From an uncultured Acidimicrobiales bacterium (lineage in GTDB: Bacteria; Actinomycetota; Acidimicrobiia; Acidimicrobiales; SHLQ01): a stretch of DNA of 46,521 nucleotides. The notes under the pieces are model-generated. The model ran no database searches. It was not told where the DNA came from and was given only the letters and a program-made list of their open reading frames with translations. The translations under genes and the position numbers were made by a program. The stretch lies in NCBI GenBank assembly GCA_938041035.1, contig CALHYX010000062.1, forward strand, positions 1 to 46,521, written 5' to 3'. This document shows, in pieces, positions 1-8,487 of the stretch (positions are counted from its first letter, which is position 1; each line of letters begins with the position of its first letter).

Positions 1-855
1 GACGTGGCGATCGTGGTCGTGGGGACCAACGACGACTGGGAGACCGAAGGCAACGATCGGGAGTCGATGGATCTACCCGGGGACCAGGCCGAACTCATCC
101 GGCGGGTCGCCGCCGCTCAGGACAACACCGCGGTCGTGATCAACGCGGGGTCGGTGATCGATGTTGGTTGGGCCGACGACGTACCCGCCATTCTCGACGT
201 GTGGTTTGGTGGCCAGGGCATGGCCGAAGGGCTGGCCGACGTGGTGTTTGGCGCCGCCGACCCGGGCGGTCGCCTGCCGACCACCTTTCCCCGTCGGTTG
301 GAGGACACCCCGGCGTTTACGAGCTACCCCGGTGAAAACGGCGCGGTGCGCTACGGCGAGGGGCTCTTCGTCGGTTACCGCTGGTACGACTCGCGCGCGA
401 TCGATCCCGCCTTCTGTTTCGGCCACGGCCTCTCCTATGCCGACTTCTCCTACGGCGATCCGACGGTCCCCGAGACGGCTGTCGCCGGCGCGCCGATCAG
501 GATGCAGATCCCGATCACCAACGTCGGCGACCGGGACGGTGTGGAAGTGGTGCAGGTCTATGCCCACGCCGAAGCCCCCCGCCTCGCTCGGCCCGACCAG
601 GAGCTGAAGGGTTTCGCCAAGGTGGCGATTGGGGCCGGCGAGACCGTGGTGGTCGACATCGACCTGGACGAGCGGGCATTTGCCTACTTCGACCCGGGAC
701 TGGTCGAAGGCCATCGAGCGGCGCTGCTCAGCAACCAGCTCGGCGATTGGCGGACCGACGAGCCGGGATGGACGGTTGATCCGGGGGTCTATGAGCTTCG
801 TATCGGCTCCAGCAGTCGCGACATTCGCGCCGTGGCGGTGCTGAACCTGACCTGA
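1..855 (+). CDS. Glycoside hydrolase family 3 beta-glucosidase, C-terminal part (5' truncated by window)
   Basis: The reading frame is open from the first base, so the gene starts upstream of the window; the GTG at 4 is internal. About 284 residues are visible. The first ~100 match the GH3 C-terminal alpha/beta sandwich: an EGNDRESMDLPGDQ segment, the VVINAGSVIDVGW strand, WFGGQGMAEGLADVVFG and the PGGRLPTTFP turn are classic for the family. A fibronectin-III-like domain follows from about residue 165 (ITNVGDRDGVEVVQVYAH, then KGFAKVAIGAGETVVVDI). The catalytic Asp nucleophile lies in the missing N-terminal barrel. Family members release glucose or other sugars from the non-reducing ends of beta-glucosides. 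No export signal can be judged. The gene is followed on the same strand by a complete ABC importer, which suggests oligosaccharide uptake and hydrolysis; that link is inference. Confidence 0.93.
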   Translation, partial: DVAIVVVGTNDDWETEGNDRESMDLPGDQAELIRRVAAAQDNTAVVINAGSVIDVGWADDVPAILDVWFGGQGMAEGLADVVFGAADPGGRLPTTFPRRLEDTPAFTSYPGENGAVRYGEGLFVGYRWYDSRAIDPAFCFGHGLSYADFSYGDPTVPETAVAGAPIRMQIPITNVGDRDGVEVVQVYAHAEAPRLARPDQELKGFAKVAIGAGETVVVDIDLDERAFAYFDPGLVEGHRAALLSNQLGDWRTDEPGWTVDPGVYELRIGSSSRDIRAVAVLNLT

Positions 856-974
856 CCGGCGGGTAACCTCGCCGAGTCGCCGGCTGGCAGTGGATTACGA
901 GATGGTCACAACTATTGCGGCTGACTTGCATAAGGTGCCGCCGGTAACCGACAGTTGTTGTTCTAGGGCCGCTG

Positions 975-986
975 TGACGGCCGTCA
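975..986. promoter_or_regulatory. 12-bp perfect palindrome upstream of the ABC importer
   Basis: TGACGGCCGTCA is a perfect palindrome whose right end is 17 bases before the GTG start of the binding-protein gene, inside its leader. Its position fits an operator for a dimeric repressor, but GC-rich palindromes of this size also occur by chance. No flanking repressor gene is present. Confidence 0.3.
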
Positions 987-1003
987 TACCTGAGGGGGTA
1001 TCT

Positions 1004-2815
1004 GTGCGAATTTCCCGCGTACATCTACGATTGCTTGCGGTGCTGCTGGTGCTCGGCCTGGTGGCCGCAGCCTGCGGTAGCTCAGGCGGAGACGGTGGCG
1101 ATGCGTCGCCATCGGGCGGGGATGACGGCACCGACGAAGCAGCGACCGATGACGACGGCGGCGATGATGCCGCTCCGCCCCCGAACACCGATCTGGTCGA
1201 AACCCTGCCGCCCGATGATGAGGAAGACGGAGGCGACGGCCCGGTGAAGGGCGGCGTGTACCGCATCGGCATCGAGGCCGAGGTCAACGGCGTGAACCCG
1301 ACCACGAGCGCGCTCTCGGCACCGGGTCTGTGGATGGGTATCACCGTGTTCGACACGCTGACCGCCTATTTGCCCGACGGCAGCGTGGTTCCTCACCTCG
1401 CCGAGTCGGTCGAACCCAACGAGGACTTCACCATCTGGACCGTGACGCTGCGCGAAGGCATCAGCTTCCACGATGGCACGCCGCTCAACGCTGACGCGGT
1501 CGTCGCCAACTTCACGTCCCAGCACGGTGCGCCGCTGGTCGGCCTGGCCGTGCGGCCGTTCTTCCCGCCCGAAGTCGCCGATGCGATTGCGAAGGTCGAC
1601 GACCTCACGGTCGAGTTCTTCCCGCTCGACCCGGATGCCAACTTCCCGGCGACGCTCGCCGGTCAGCTCGGCATGGTCGCGTCGCCGGCCTGGCTCGAAG
1701 CCGCGGCCGCCGATCCGGCGCTCGATCAGGAACCGGTCGGCACCGGCCCGTTCGTGTTCGAATCCCGAGTGCTCGACTCCGTCACCCGCTTTGTGCGCAA
1801 CGATGACTGGTGGGGCATCGGCCTGATCCAGGACGACATCTGGCTCGACGCCGTCGAGTTCTACCCGCTCACCGACACCGAACAGCGGGTGGAGCAGTTG
1901 TTTGCCAACGAACTCGATGCGATGCACACGACCGTGTCGTCCTCGGTGATCGAGCTTCAGGATGCGGCGGCGCTCGATGAGATCACGCTCGTGAGCGACG
2001 ACCGGACCGAAGAGTCGTTCGCCATGATCAACACGCTGCACCCGCCGTTCGACGACATTCGCGCCCGCCAGGCGTTGACATTCGCCACCCCGCGCGATCT
2101 CTACAACGAGCTCATCGCGGAGAACGTGAACCGCCCGGCCGACCAGATGTTCACGCCGGACTCGCCGTACTACAACCCCGACGTGGTGCAGGAAGCTGAC
2201 GATCCCGATCGCGCCGCTCCGCTGGTCGAGGAGTACTGCGCCGAGAAGGGCACCGAGATCAACCCGGTGCTCGAAGGGCCGGTGTGCACCGATGGCAAGA
2301 TCAACATCGAGCTTCAGTACTCCGGTCCGTCGCTGGTGCAGACCCGCATCGCCGAGTTGCTCCGCGACGAGGGCTGGTCGCAGTTCTTCAACGTGACCTT
2401 CGACGAGCTGCTCCAGGACGATCACATCCAGCAGGTCGCCACCGGCCTCTACAACGTGAACACGTGGCGCCAGTTCGGTGCTCCGGACCCGAGTCGGGAC
2501 AAGGTGTGGCTCATGTGCCGCACCGCCGAGGCGATCGCCCTGAACTGGCCTCGGGTTTGTGACCCGGGTCGTGATGAGCTGATCCTGCAGGCCGATACCG
2601 GTGTTTCCGACGAAGAGTTCGTCCAGATTCAGCAGGACATCGTCCAGAACATGAACGAGGCCTACACCTACATCTTCTTCAACCACACGATCTGGGCCTT
2701 TGGTTACGGCACCAACGTGAACGGTCAGTGCGGTATGCAGAGCGTCGAAGGGGAACCGCTCCGCTGTGTTGAGAACGGCCGCCAGCTGATCAATCAGATC
2801 TGGTTGAGCGAATAA
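1004..2815 (+). CDS. ABC transporter substrate-binding lipoprotein, family 5 (SBP_bac_5)
   Basis: Extracytoplasmic solute receptor of a family-5 (peptide/nickel/opine/oligosaccharide) ABC importer, 603 residues. I start it at GTG 1004: a GAGGGGG ribosome site lies at 992-997, and the frame then opens with a basic n-region, a hydrophobic stretch and the lipobox LVAAACG. The upstream in-frame ATG at 890 would put the signal peptide internally. A Gly/Asp/Glu-rich tether of about 60 residues follows the lipid-modified Cys. The mature part contains family-typical segments: a PHLAESVEPNEDFTIWTVTLREG-like region, FHDGTPLNADAVVANF, and GTGPFVFES. Two hairpins separate it from the permeases, so it is probably expressed at a higher level than they are. 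The substrate cannot be read from sequence; the GH3 enzyme upstream makes beta-linked oligosaccharides as plausible as peptides. Confidence 0.9.
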   Translation: MRISRVHLRLLAVLLVLGLVAAACGSSGGDGGDASPSGGDDGTDEAATDDDGGDDAAPPPNTDLVETLPPDDEEDGGDGPVKGGVYRIGIEAEVNGVNPTTSALSAPGLWMGITVFDTLTAYLPDGSVVPHLAESVEPNEDFTIWTVTLREGISFHDGTPLNADAVVANFTSQHGAPLVGLAVRPFFPPEVADAIAKVDDLTVEFFPLDPDANFPATLAGQLGMVASPAWLEAAAADPALDQEPVGTGPFVFESRVLDSVTRFVRNDDWWGIGLIQDDIWLDAVEFYPLTDTEQRVEQLFANELDAMHTTVSSSVIELQDAAALDEITLVSDDRTEESFAMINTLHPPFDDIRARQALTFATPRDLYNELIAENVNRPADQMFTPDSPYYNPDVVQEADDPDRAAPLVEEYCAEKGTEINPVLEGPVCTDGKINIELQYSGPSLVQTRIAELLRDEGWSQFFNVTFDELLQDDHIQQVATGLYNVNTWRQFGAPDPSRDKVWLMCRTAEAIALNWPRVCDPGRDELILQADTGVSDEEFVQIQQDIVQNMNEAYTYIFFNHTIWAFGYGTNVNGQCGMQSVEGEPLRCVENGRQLINQIWLSE

Positions 2816-2858
2816 AGAAGACGCCGGTTCGAACGAGCCGGCCCAGCGAATTCGGTAG

Positions 2859-2889
2859 ACGGTCGCCCCGGTTCCCGGGGCGACCGTTT
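2859..2889 (+). terminator. Hairpin between binding protein and permease genes (attenuating terminator)
   Basis: A 13-bp stem (2859-2871 with 2875-2887, loop TTC) starting ACGGTCGCCCC is followed by TTTG. A weaker hairpin precedes it at 2823-2842. The position, 44 bases after the binding-protein stop and inside an otherwise co-directional operon, fits partial termination or mRNA 3'-end protection that raises binding protein over permease levels. Confidence 0.7.
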
Positions 2890-2922
2890 GCCCACAAGAA
2901 CGAAATCCAGGGGGAATATCCA

Positions 2923-3867
2923 GTGGTGAAGATGATCGCGACGCGACTCGTGTTGCTGGTGTCGTTGTTACTTGCGGTCAGCATGATCACGTTCGGGTCG
3001 ATGAACCTGCTCGGCGATCCGCTCTTCAATATCCTGGGGCCCGCGGTCGACGATCCCCGTTCGGCCGACAAGGTCGCCCAGGCCCGCGCCGACTTCAACC
3101 TCGACAAGAACCTGCCGCACCGGTACGGGCTGTGGCTCGGCGACGTTTTGCAGGGCGACTTCGGCAACTCCTACGCCAACGGCGTGTCGGTCAACTCGAT
3201 CGTGGGGGAGAAACTGCCGCGGTCACTGCTGCTCGCCGGCATGGCGCTGGTGATGGCGGTCGTGATCGCCATCCCCATGGGGGTGTTCGCCGCCGCCCGG
3301 GCCAACAAGGCCTTCGACAAGGCGACGACCTTCGTGACCTTCGGGTTCGTCGCGCTGCCGAACTTCGCGCTGGGGGTGATCCTCTATTACCTCTTCGCGG
3401 TCCGATGGCAGATCTTCCCGCTGAAATACATCGAGGACGAGGGCTTGTTCATGAAGCTCAAATCGATGTTCCTGCCCGCGCTGACGCTGGCTCTGCCGAT
3501 CGCCGCGGTCTACCAGCGCCTGCTGCGGACCGACCTGATCACCACGCTCCAGGAGGACTTCATCCTCATGGCCCGCTCGAAGGGCGTGTCGCGCCGCAAG
3601 GTGCTCTTCGGGCACGCGCTGCGGCCCTCGATGTTCAGCTTCATCACCGTGTTCGGTCTCAACGCCGGCGCCCTGATCGGCGGTGCATTGGTCGTCGAGA
3701 CGATCTTCAACATTCCTGGCGCCGGGCGCGAGATCGTCGAGTCGATCATCCGCGACGACTTCCCGGTGGTGCTCGCCCTGGTGCTGATCATTACCGGCGG
3801 CTTCGTGTTGCTGAATCTGCTCGTCGACGTGCTCTACACGGTGCTCGACCCGAGGGTGAGGGCCTGA
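2923..3867 (+). CDS. ABC transporter permease, DppB/OppB type
   Basis: First membrane subunit of the importer, 314 residues. It starts at GTG 2923 behind CAGGGGGAA (about 7 bases spacing). The N-terminal helix (VLLVSLLLAVSMITFGSMNLLGDPL) is typical of DppB/OppB and is followed by a periplasmic loop and five further membrane segments. The cytoplasmic EAA loop that docks on the ATPase is seen as MARSKGVSRRKVLFGHALRPS near residues 215-235. The last segment ends LVDVLYTVLDPRVRA, the usual C-terminus. One base separates its stop from the next permease gene, so the two are translationally linked. Confidence 0.93.
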   Translation: MVKMIATRLVLLVSLLLAVSMITFGSMNLLGDPLFNILGPAVDDPRSADKVAQARADFNLDKNLPHRYGLWLGDVLQGDFGNSYANGVSVNSIVGEKLPRSLLLAGMALVMAVVIAIPMGVFAAARANKAFDKATTFVTFGFVALPNFALGVILYYLFAVRWQIFPLKYIEDEGLFMKLKSMFLPALTLALPIAAVYQRLLRTDLITTLQEDFILMARSKGVSRRKVLFGHALRPSMFSFITVFGLNAGALIGGALVVETIFNIPGAGREIVESIIRDDFPVVLALVLIITGGFVLLNLLVDVLYTVLDPRVRA

Positions 3868-3868
3868 C

Positions 3869-4816
3869 ATGGAGAGCACTCCCATCGACATCATCGACGA
3901 TCAGCTCGACAGCTCCGGCGGCTCCGTCGCCGTGGCCGACGTCGTCACCGACGACTCCGTCCCCCAGGGTGGGGTCGCCAAGAAGAAGCTTGGCATCGGA
4001 TTCTGGATCGCCGTCGCCTGGCTGATCTTCATCGTGACGCTTGCCGTGTTCGCCCCGATCCTGCCGATCAAGGAGGCGGAGGCATCGTTCCCGACCTCAC
4101 GCGGTGGCCCCGGCGCCCGGGCGGCACCGTCGGCCGATCACTGGTTTGGCACCGATGAGAGCGCCCGCGACGTGTTCGCCCGCACCATCTGGGGTGCACG
4201 CGTGTCGCTCACCGTCGGCTTTGTCGCCGTGTTCGTCGGCATGTTGGTGGGCGGCTCGTTGGGGATGATCTCGGGGTACATCCGGGGCTGGTTCGATCGG
4301 GTCCTCTCGTTCATCTTCCTGGTCCTGCTGTCGTTCCCGGCCCTCGTGCTGGCGATCCTCATCACCTCGCTGATCAACCGCAGCCTGGCGACCATCGCGT
4401 TGACCCTCGGCATCTTGTCGATCGCCCCGATCGGCCGGCTGTCCCGGGCGGCCACGCTGCAGTTCGCCGAGCGTGAATTCGTCACCGCGGCGAAGGCGAT
4501 CGGCGCCAAGCCCGGTCGCATCCTGATGAAGGAACTGCTCCCCAACGTGATGATCCCCATGGCGGCGCTCGGCCTGCTGGGCATGGCCGTCGCCATCGTC
4601 GCCGAAGGCGGCCTGGCATTCCTCAACCTGTCGGTCGAAGGCGGCACGATCAGCTGGGGCAAGCTCATCAACGAAGGCCGCGGCACCCGCCTGCTGCGCG
4701 ACGCCCCGTGGATTGCCATCATGCCGATCATCGTGTTGTTCATGACGGTTCTGGCCCTCAACTATGCGGGTGACAAAGTCCGCGACTACTTCGATGTGAA
4801 GGAGCTGTCGGTATGA
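3869..4816 (+). CDS. ABC transporter permease, DppC/OppC type
   Basis: Second membrane subunit, 315 residues, start ATG 3869 one base after the preceding stop. An unusually long, polar N-terminal cytoplasmic extension of about 45 residues (rich in Asp, Ser, Val) precedes the first helix (GFWIAVAWLIFIVTLAVFAPIL). The conserved HWFGTDESARDVFARTIWGARVSL block identifies the DppC subfamily. The EAA loop is AAKAIGAKPGRILMKELLPN. It ends NYAGDKVRDYFDVKELSV. The stop overlaps the next start by ATGA (4813-4816), so the ATPase is translationally coupled. Confidence 0.93.
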   Translation: MESTPIDIIDDQLDSSGGSVAVADVVTDDSVPQGGVAKKKLGIGFWIAVAWLIFIVTLAVFAPILPIKEAEASFPTSRGGPGARAAPSADHWFGTDESARDVFARTIWGARVSLTVGFVAVFVGMLVGGSLGMISGYIRGWFDRVLSFIFLVLLSFPALVLAILITSLINRSLATIALTLGILSIAPIGRLSRAATLQFAEREFVTAAKAIGAKPGRILMKELLPNVMIPMAALGLLGMAVAIVAEGGLAFLNLSVEGGTISWGKLINEGRGTRLLRDAPWIAIMPIIVLFMTVLALNYAGDKVRDYFDVKELSV

Positions 4817-5907
4817 GCGAGCTCGCCGTCGAAGCGAACCCGGTCTCCGTGGGCACCAACGCCACCCCGGTGCTCGAGGTCAAGGACTACAAGGTCGGTT
4901 TCAAGACAGAGCGGGGCCTGGCCCGAGCCGTCGACGGCGTGAACTTCACGCTCGGCACCGGCAAGACCCTCGGTATCGTCGGGGAGTCCGGCTCCGGTAA
5001 GTCGGTGCTCAACCGCTCGATCATGGGGCTCGTGGTATCGAGCCGCCAGATCGAGGAGGGCAGCGTGAAGTTCCACGGTCAGGAGATCGTCGGAACCAAT
5101 CGCCAGCCGTACTGGGGCAAGAAGATGAGCATGATCTTCCAGGACCCGATGACCTCGCTCAACCCGGTGATGAAGATCGGCAAGCAAATCGGCGAGCCGC
5201 TTCGCATGCACCTCGGGATGGACAAGAAGCAGGCGGCCGAGCGGGCGACCGAGCTGCTCACCCAGGTGGGTATCCCCGAACCGGGCCGCCGGTTGAAGCA
5301 GTACCCGCACGAACTGTCGGGCGGCATGCGCCAGCGGGTGATGATCGCCATTGCGTTGTCGGGCGAGCCGGATTTCCTGGTCGCCGATGAGCCCACCACC
5401 GCCCTCGACGTCACGGTGCAGAAGTACATCCTCGACCTGCTTCGAAAGCTCCAGGTCGAGCGCAACATGGCCATGACCCTCATCACCCACGACCTCGGCG
5501 TCGCCCGCGGTCGCACCGATGAACTGCTCGTGATGTACGGCGGCCGTTCGCTTGAACAGGCGCCGACCGAGACGCTGTTCAACAACATGCGCCACCCCTA
5601 CACCGAGGCGTTGCTCGAATCGATCCCGACGCTCGATCACGCCAAGCACACCCGGCTGAACCCCATTCCCGGTTCACCGCCGGACATCGTCAACCCGCCC
5701 AAGGGCTGTCGATTTGCCCCGCGCTGCAAGTACGCCCAGCCCGAATGCGTGACCGATGATCCCCCGTCGGTCGTCGACGGTGACCACGCCTACGCCTGCT
5801 TCTTTCCCGTGGGCACCGAAGCCAATCAGCTTGCCCTCGAAAAGAACATCGCTGCCGGTGAAACCGCCGTTGGCCTCCCCGTAACCAAGAACGGACAGGT
5901 GTTCTAG
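4813..5907 (+). CDS. ABC transporter ATP-binding protein, DppD/OppD type
   Basis: Nucleotide-binding subunit, 364 residues. Walker A is GESGSGKS at 57-64, the Q-loop region is MIFQDPMTSLNP, the signature is LSGGMRQR, Walker B is FLVADEPTTALD, and the switch His is in ITHDLGV. The C-terminal oligopeptide-transporter extension holds Cys residues in GCRFAPRCKYAQPEC and the later ACFF segment, as in family members that carry an iron-sulfur cluster or zinc there. After the switch His the sequence reads ARGRTDELLVMYGGRSLEQ rather than the common VVAE..D.V.VMYAG.IVE, a mild divergence. It ends by overlapping the next gene by one base (TAGTG). Confidence 0.94.
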   Translation: MSELAVEANPVSVGTNATPVLEVKDYKVGFKTERGLARAVDGVNFTLGTGKTLGIVGESGSGKSVLNRSIMGLVVSSRQIEEGSVKFHGQEIVGTNRQPYWGKKMSMIFQDPMTSLNPVMKIGKQIGEPLRMHLGMDKKQAAERATELLTQVGIPEPGRRLKQYPHELSGGMRQRVMIAIALSGEPDFLVADEPTTALDVTVQKYILDLLRKLQVERNMAMTLITHDLGVARGRTDELLVMYGGRSLEQAPTETLFNNMRHPYTEALLESIPTLDHAKHTRLNPIPGSPPDIVNPPKGCRFAPRCKYAQPECVTDDPPSVVDGDHAYACFFPVGTEANQLALEKNIAAGETAVGLPVTKNGQVF

Positions 5908-6992
5908 TGGCAGGTAGCGGCAACGCCCACCTTCGTTCAGATCCCAACACCCTGCTGCGGATCGAGAACATGGTCGTCGAGTTCCCGGCCGGTCGAAAGG
6001 GGAAGGTCCACGCCGTCTCCGACGTGTCCTTCGATGTGGTCGAGGGCGAAACCCTCGGCATCGTCGGTGAATCCGGCTGCGGAAAGTCCACCACCGCCAA
6101 GGCGATCATTCAGATGCCAAAGCCGACCGCCGGCAACGTGTGGTTCAACGGCAAGGATCTCGCCTCGCTCGAGGGCGAGGAGATGCGGCGGATGCGTCCG
6201 GAGATCCAGATGATCTTTCAGGACCCGATCTCGTCGCTGAACCCGCGACGCAAGGTGCGCGAGATCGTCAGCGAAGGCATCAGCGTGTGGGGTTCGGGTC
6301 GAAGCGCCGACGGTGCCTTTACCCAGGACCGCATCGACGAGGTGATGACCAGCGTTGGCCTGAAGCCGGAGATGGTGTCGGACCGACGTCCGCACGAGTT
6401 TTCCGGCGGCCAGTGCCAGCGCATCGCCGTGGCTCGGGCCCTGGTGCTCGACCCCAAGGTCATCATCTGCGACGAGCCGGTGTCGGCGCTCGACGTTTCG
6501 GTGCAGGCCCAGATCCTGAACCTGCTCGAGGACATGAAGGAGCGCTACGGGCTCACCCTCGTGTTCATCAGCCACGACCTCTCGGTCGTGAAGAACGTGA
6601 GCGACCGGGTGATGGTGATGTACCTGGGCAAGGTGTGCGAGGTCGGCGACGGCGACCACCTGTTCGACCACCCCGCCCACCCCTATACCCGGGCGTTGCT
6701 GTCGGCGGTTCCCGGCGGTGGGGGCCGCTTCGAAGACAGCGCCGAATCACTCGAGGGCGAATTGCCATCGCCCATCAATCCGCCCGACGGTTGCCGATTC
6801 CACACCCGCTGCCCGCGGGCGGAGGACAAGTGCCGCTCGGTCGAACCACAGCTGGCCGCCGTCGATGACGGCGACCATTTTGTGGCTTGTCACTTCCCCC
6901 ACGAGGTTGGGGTCCAGTTTGACCTCCGCAATGGAGGCGACACCGCCGAGGCTGCGGCCGAGGTGGCTGGACCCGAAGAAGCCGACGCGTAG
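5907..6992 (+). CDS. ABC transporter ATP-binding protein, DppF/OppF type
   Basis: Second ATPase of the importer, 361 residues, GTG start sharing one base with the previous stop. Walker A is GESGCGKS (54-61), the Q-loop MIFQDPISSLNPR, the signature FSGGQCQR, Walker B IICDEPVSALD and the switch His ISHDLSV. The C-terminal Cys-containing extension (GCRFHTRCPRAEDKC, then ACHF) is family-typical, followed by an Ala/Glu-rich tail. It completes the set of one binding protein, two permeases and two ATPases. Transcription probably ends at the strong hairpin just downstream. Confidence 0.94.
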   Translation: MAGSGNAHLRSDPNTLLRIENMVVEFPAGRKGKVHAVSDVSFDVVEGETLGIVGESGCGKSTTAKAIIQMPKPTAGNVWFNGKDLASLEGEEMRRMRPEIQMIFQDPISSLNPRRKVREIVSEGISVWGSGRSADGAFTQDRIDEVMTSVGLKPEMVSDRRPHEFSGGQCQRIAVARALVLDPKVIICDEPVSALDVSVQAQILNLLEDMKERYGLTLVFISHDLSVVKNVSDRVMVMYLGKVCEVGDGDHLFDHPAHPYTRALLSAVPGGGGRFEDSAESLEGELPSPINPPDGCRFHTRCPRAEDKCRSVEPQLAAVDDGDHFVACHFPHEVGVQFDLRNGGDTAEAAAEVAGPEEADA

Positions 6993-7010
6993 GGATGCCC
7001 GGGAACGAGC

Positions 7011-7040
7011 CGAGCCCGGACCGATGGTCCGGGCTCGTTT
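7011..7040 (+). terminator. Intrinsic terminator of the ABC importer operon, shared with the convergent flotillin operon
   Basis: A perfect 12-bp stem (7011-7022 CGAGCCCGGACC with 7026-7037), loop GAT, then TTT on the plus strand. It sits 18 bases past the last ATPase stop and 28 bases from the convergent flotillin stop, so it could work in both directions; the T-run favours the plus strand. Confidence 0.88.
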
Positions 7041-7068
7041 CGCGATCACCCACCACCATCAGCCTGGG

Positions 7069-8487
7069 TTACAAGCCGTTGATGTCACCCTCGTCGTAGT
7101 CGTAGGCCGTTGCCGCCTCGGCCGGAGCCGCTGCTTGGGCGATGACCGGTGCCGGATCGGTCGATGCTTCGACCGTGTCGACTGCGTCGACCGGGTCGAC
7201 AACGCTGGCCTCGACCACCGTGTCGCCACCCACTCGGCTCTTGGTGAGGGCCTCGAGAATGTTGACGCCGGTGGCGGTCTGGATCTGCTCGGTGATCGCG
7301 ATCACCGCGGCCGGCATCTGCGATGCCAGGCCGGGTACGGCACCGCCGCCCGAGCCGGCCCCGTTGTCGATCACCGTGATCTTGTCGATGTCGATACCCT
7401 TCACGGTGTCGACGATCTGCTCGACCAGGTCGGGCAACATCTGGAGCACCATGACTTCCTGAGCCTCGTCGCCGGCGGAACGGTACTGCTCGGCCATGCG
7501 GCTGAAGACCTCGATCTGGGCGTTACCGTCCTCGATGATCTTGGCGGCCTCACCCTTGGCTTCGAGCTCCAGCGCCGTCCTGCGGGCCTTGGCGGGCTCG
7601 ATGACGTCGGCTTCGAGACGCCGCTTTTGCAGCTCGATACGCTCGGTTTCGAGTTCCTGCTCGGCGGTGGCCTTCGCCTTTTCGCCTGCGACCTGGGCCT
7701 CGGCCTCCTGGGCCACGGCGGTCGCGTGCAGCTGAGCTCGGCGGACCCGAAGCTTGTTCTCCTCCTCGGCGATGGCCAGGTCGGCCTGCACCTTGGCGAG
7801 CTGTGAACGCTCCCGGTTGAGGGCCTCGGCCTCTTCGGCCTCCGCGCTGCGCAACGCCTCGCTCTCCCGGGCGTCCTTCATGACGAGGGCGGTCTGGCGA
7901 CGACCCACGGCTTCGAGATACCCGACCTGGTCGGTGACGTTCTGAATCTTCAGAACGTCGAGTTCAAGACCCAGGGTGCGAATGTCGTCGTCGGCCTCAT
8001 CGATGAGTGTCTGGGCGAACTTCAGCCGGTCCTCGTTGACCTCCTCGGGCGTCAGCGTCGAGAGCACACCGCGAAGGTTCGCCTCGAGGTTCTCCTTGGC
8101 GATCTGCTGGATGTACTCCGGGCCGCGGCCGAGGAAGCGCTCGACGGAGTTCTCGAGCACGTTCTCGAGGCTCGAGACCTTGATGTTGGCGACACCCTGC
8201 ACATCGAGCGGGATGGCACCCTTCGAGTAGGCGTTGGTGACCGACACCTCGATGGGGATGGTGTTGAGGTCCATGAAGTCGACCTTTTCGATCAACGGAA
8301 TGCGGATGGTACGACCACCCTTGATCACGCGGTAGCCGACCTTGCGGCCGTCGCTCAGCGCTCGGCTTCGACCGCTGATGACGGCAACGCGGTTCGGCGG
8401 ACAGATGACGATCAGGCTCTTGACGGCGACGACCGCGACGATCGCCAGTAGAAGGAGTACGAATATGAATCCCGCAATAATGTCCAT
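7069..8487 (-). CDS. Flotillin-like SPFH (band 7) domain protein
   Basis: Membrane scaffold of the flotillin family, 472 residues. One N-terminal transmembrane segment (residues ~4-24, IIAGFIFVLLLLAIVAVVAV) is followed by the SPFH/band-7 domain (about 30-200; RVAVISGRSR, FMDLNTIPIEVSV, DVQGVANIKV). A long Ala/Glu/Arg/Gln-rich coiled coil with EA repeats spans about 205-330. The C-terminal region with ITEQIQTATGVNILEAL is typical of bacterial flotillins, and a short Val/Ala/Pro-rich tail ends it. Family members organise membrane microdomains and affect envelope stress and fluidity. The start directly abuts the stop of the NfeD-like gene (8488), giving the conserved NfeD/YqiJ-flotillin pairing; the upstream PadR gene is probably part of the same transcript. 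Confidence 0.93.
   Translation of the reverse strand: MDIIAGFIFVLLLLAIVAVVAVKSLIVICPPNRVAVISGRSRALSDGRKVGYRVIKGGRTIRIPLIEKVDFMDLNTIPIEVSVTNAYSKGAIPLDVQGVANIKVSSLENVLENSVERFLGRGPEYIQQIAKENLEANLRGVLSTLTPEEVNEDRLKFAQTLIDEADDDIRTLGLELDVLKIQNVTDQVGYLEAVGRRQTALVMKDARESEALRSAEAEEAEALNRERSQLAKVQADLAIAEEENKLRVRRAQLHATAVAQEAEAQVAGEKAKATAEQELETERIELQKRRLEADVIEPAKARRTALELEAKGEAAKIIEDGNAQIEVFSRMAEQYRSAGDEAQEVMVLQMLPDLVEQIVDTVKGIDIDKITVIDNGAGSGGGAVPGLASQMPAAVIAITEQIQTATGVNILEALTKSRVGGDTVVEASVVDPVDAVDTVEASTDPAPVIAQAAAPAEAATAYDYDEGDINGL

Noticed and set aside
1082..2686. A 534-codon minus-strand frame opposite the binding protein
   Set aside because: Shadow of the lipoprotein gene, which has a clear signal peptide and family motifs.
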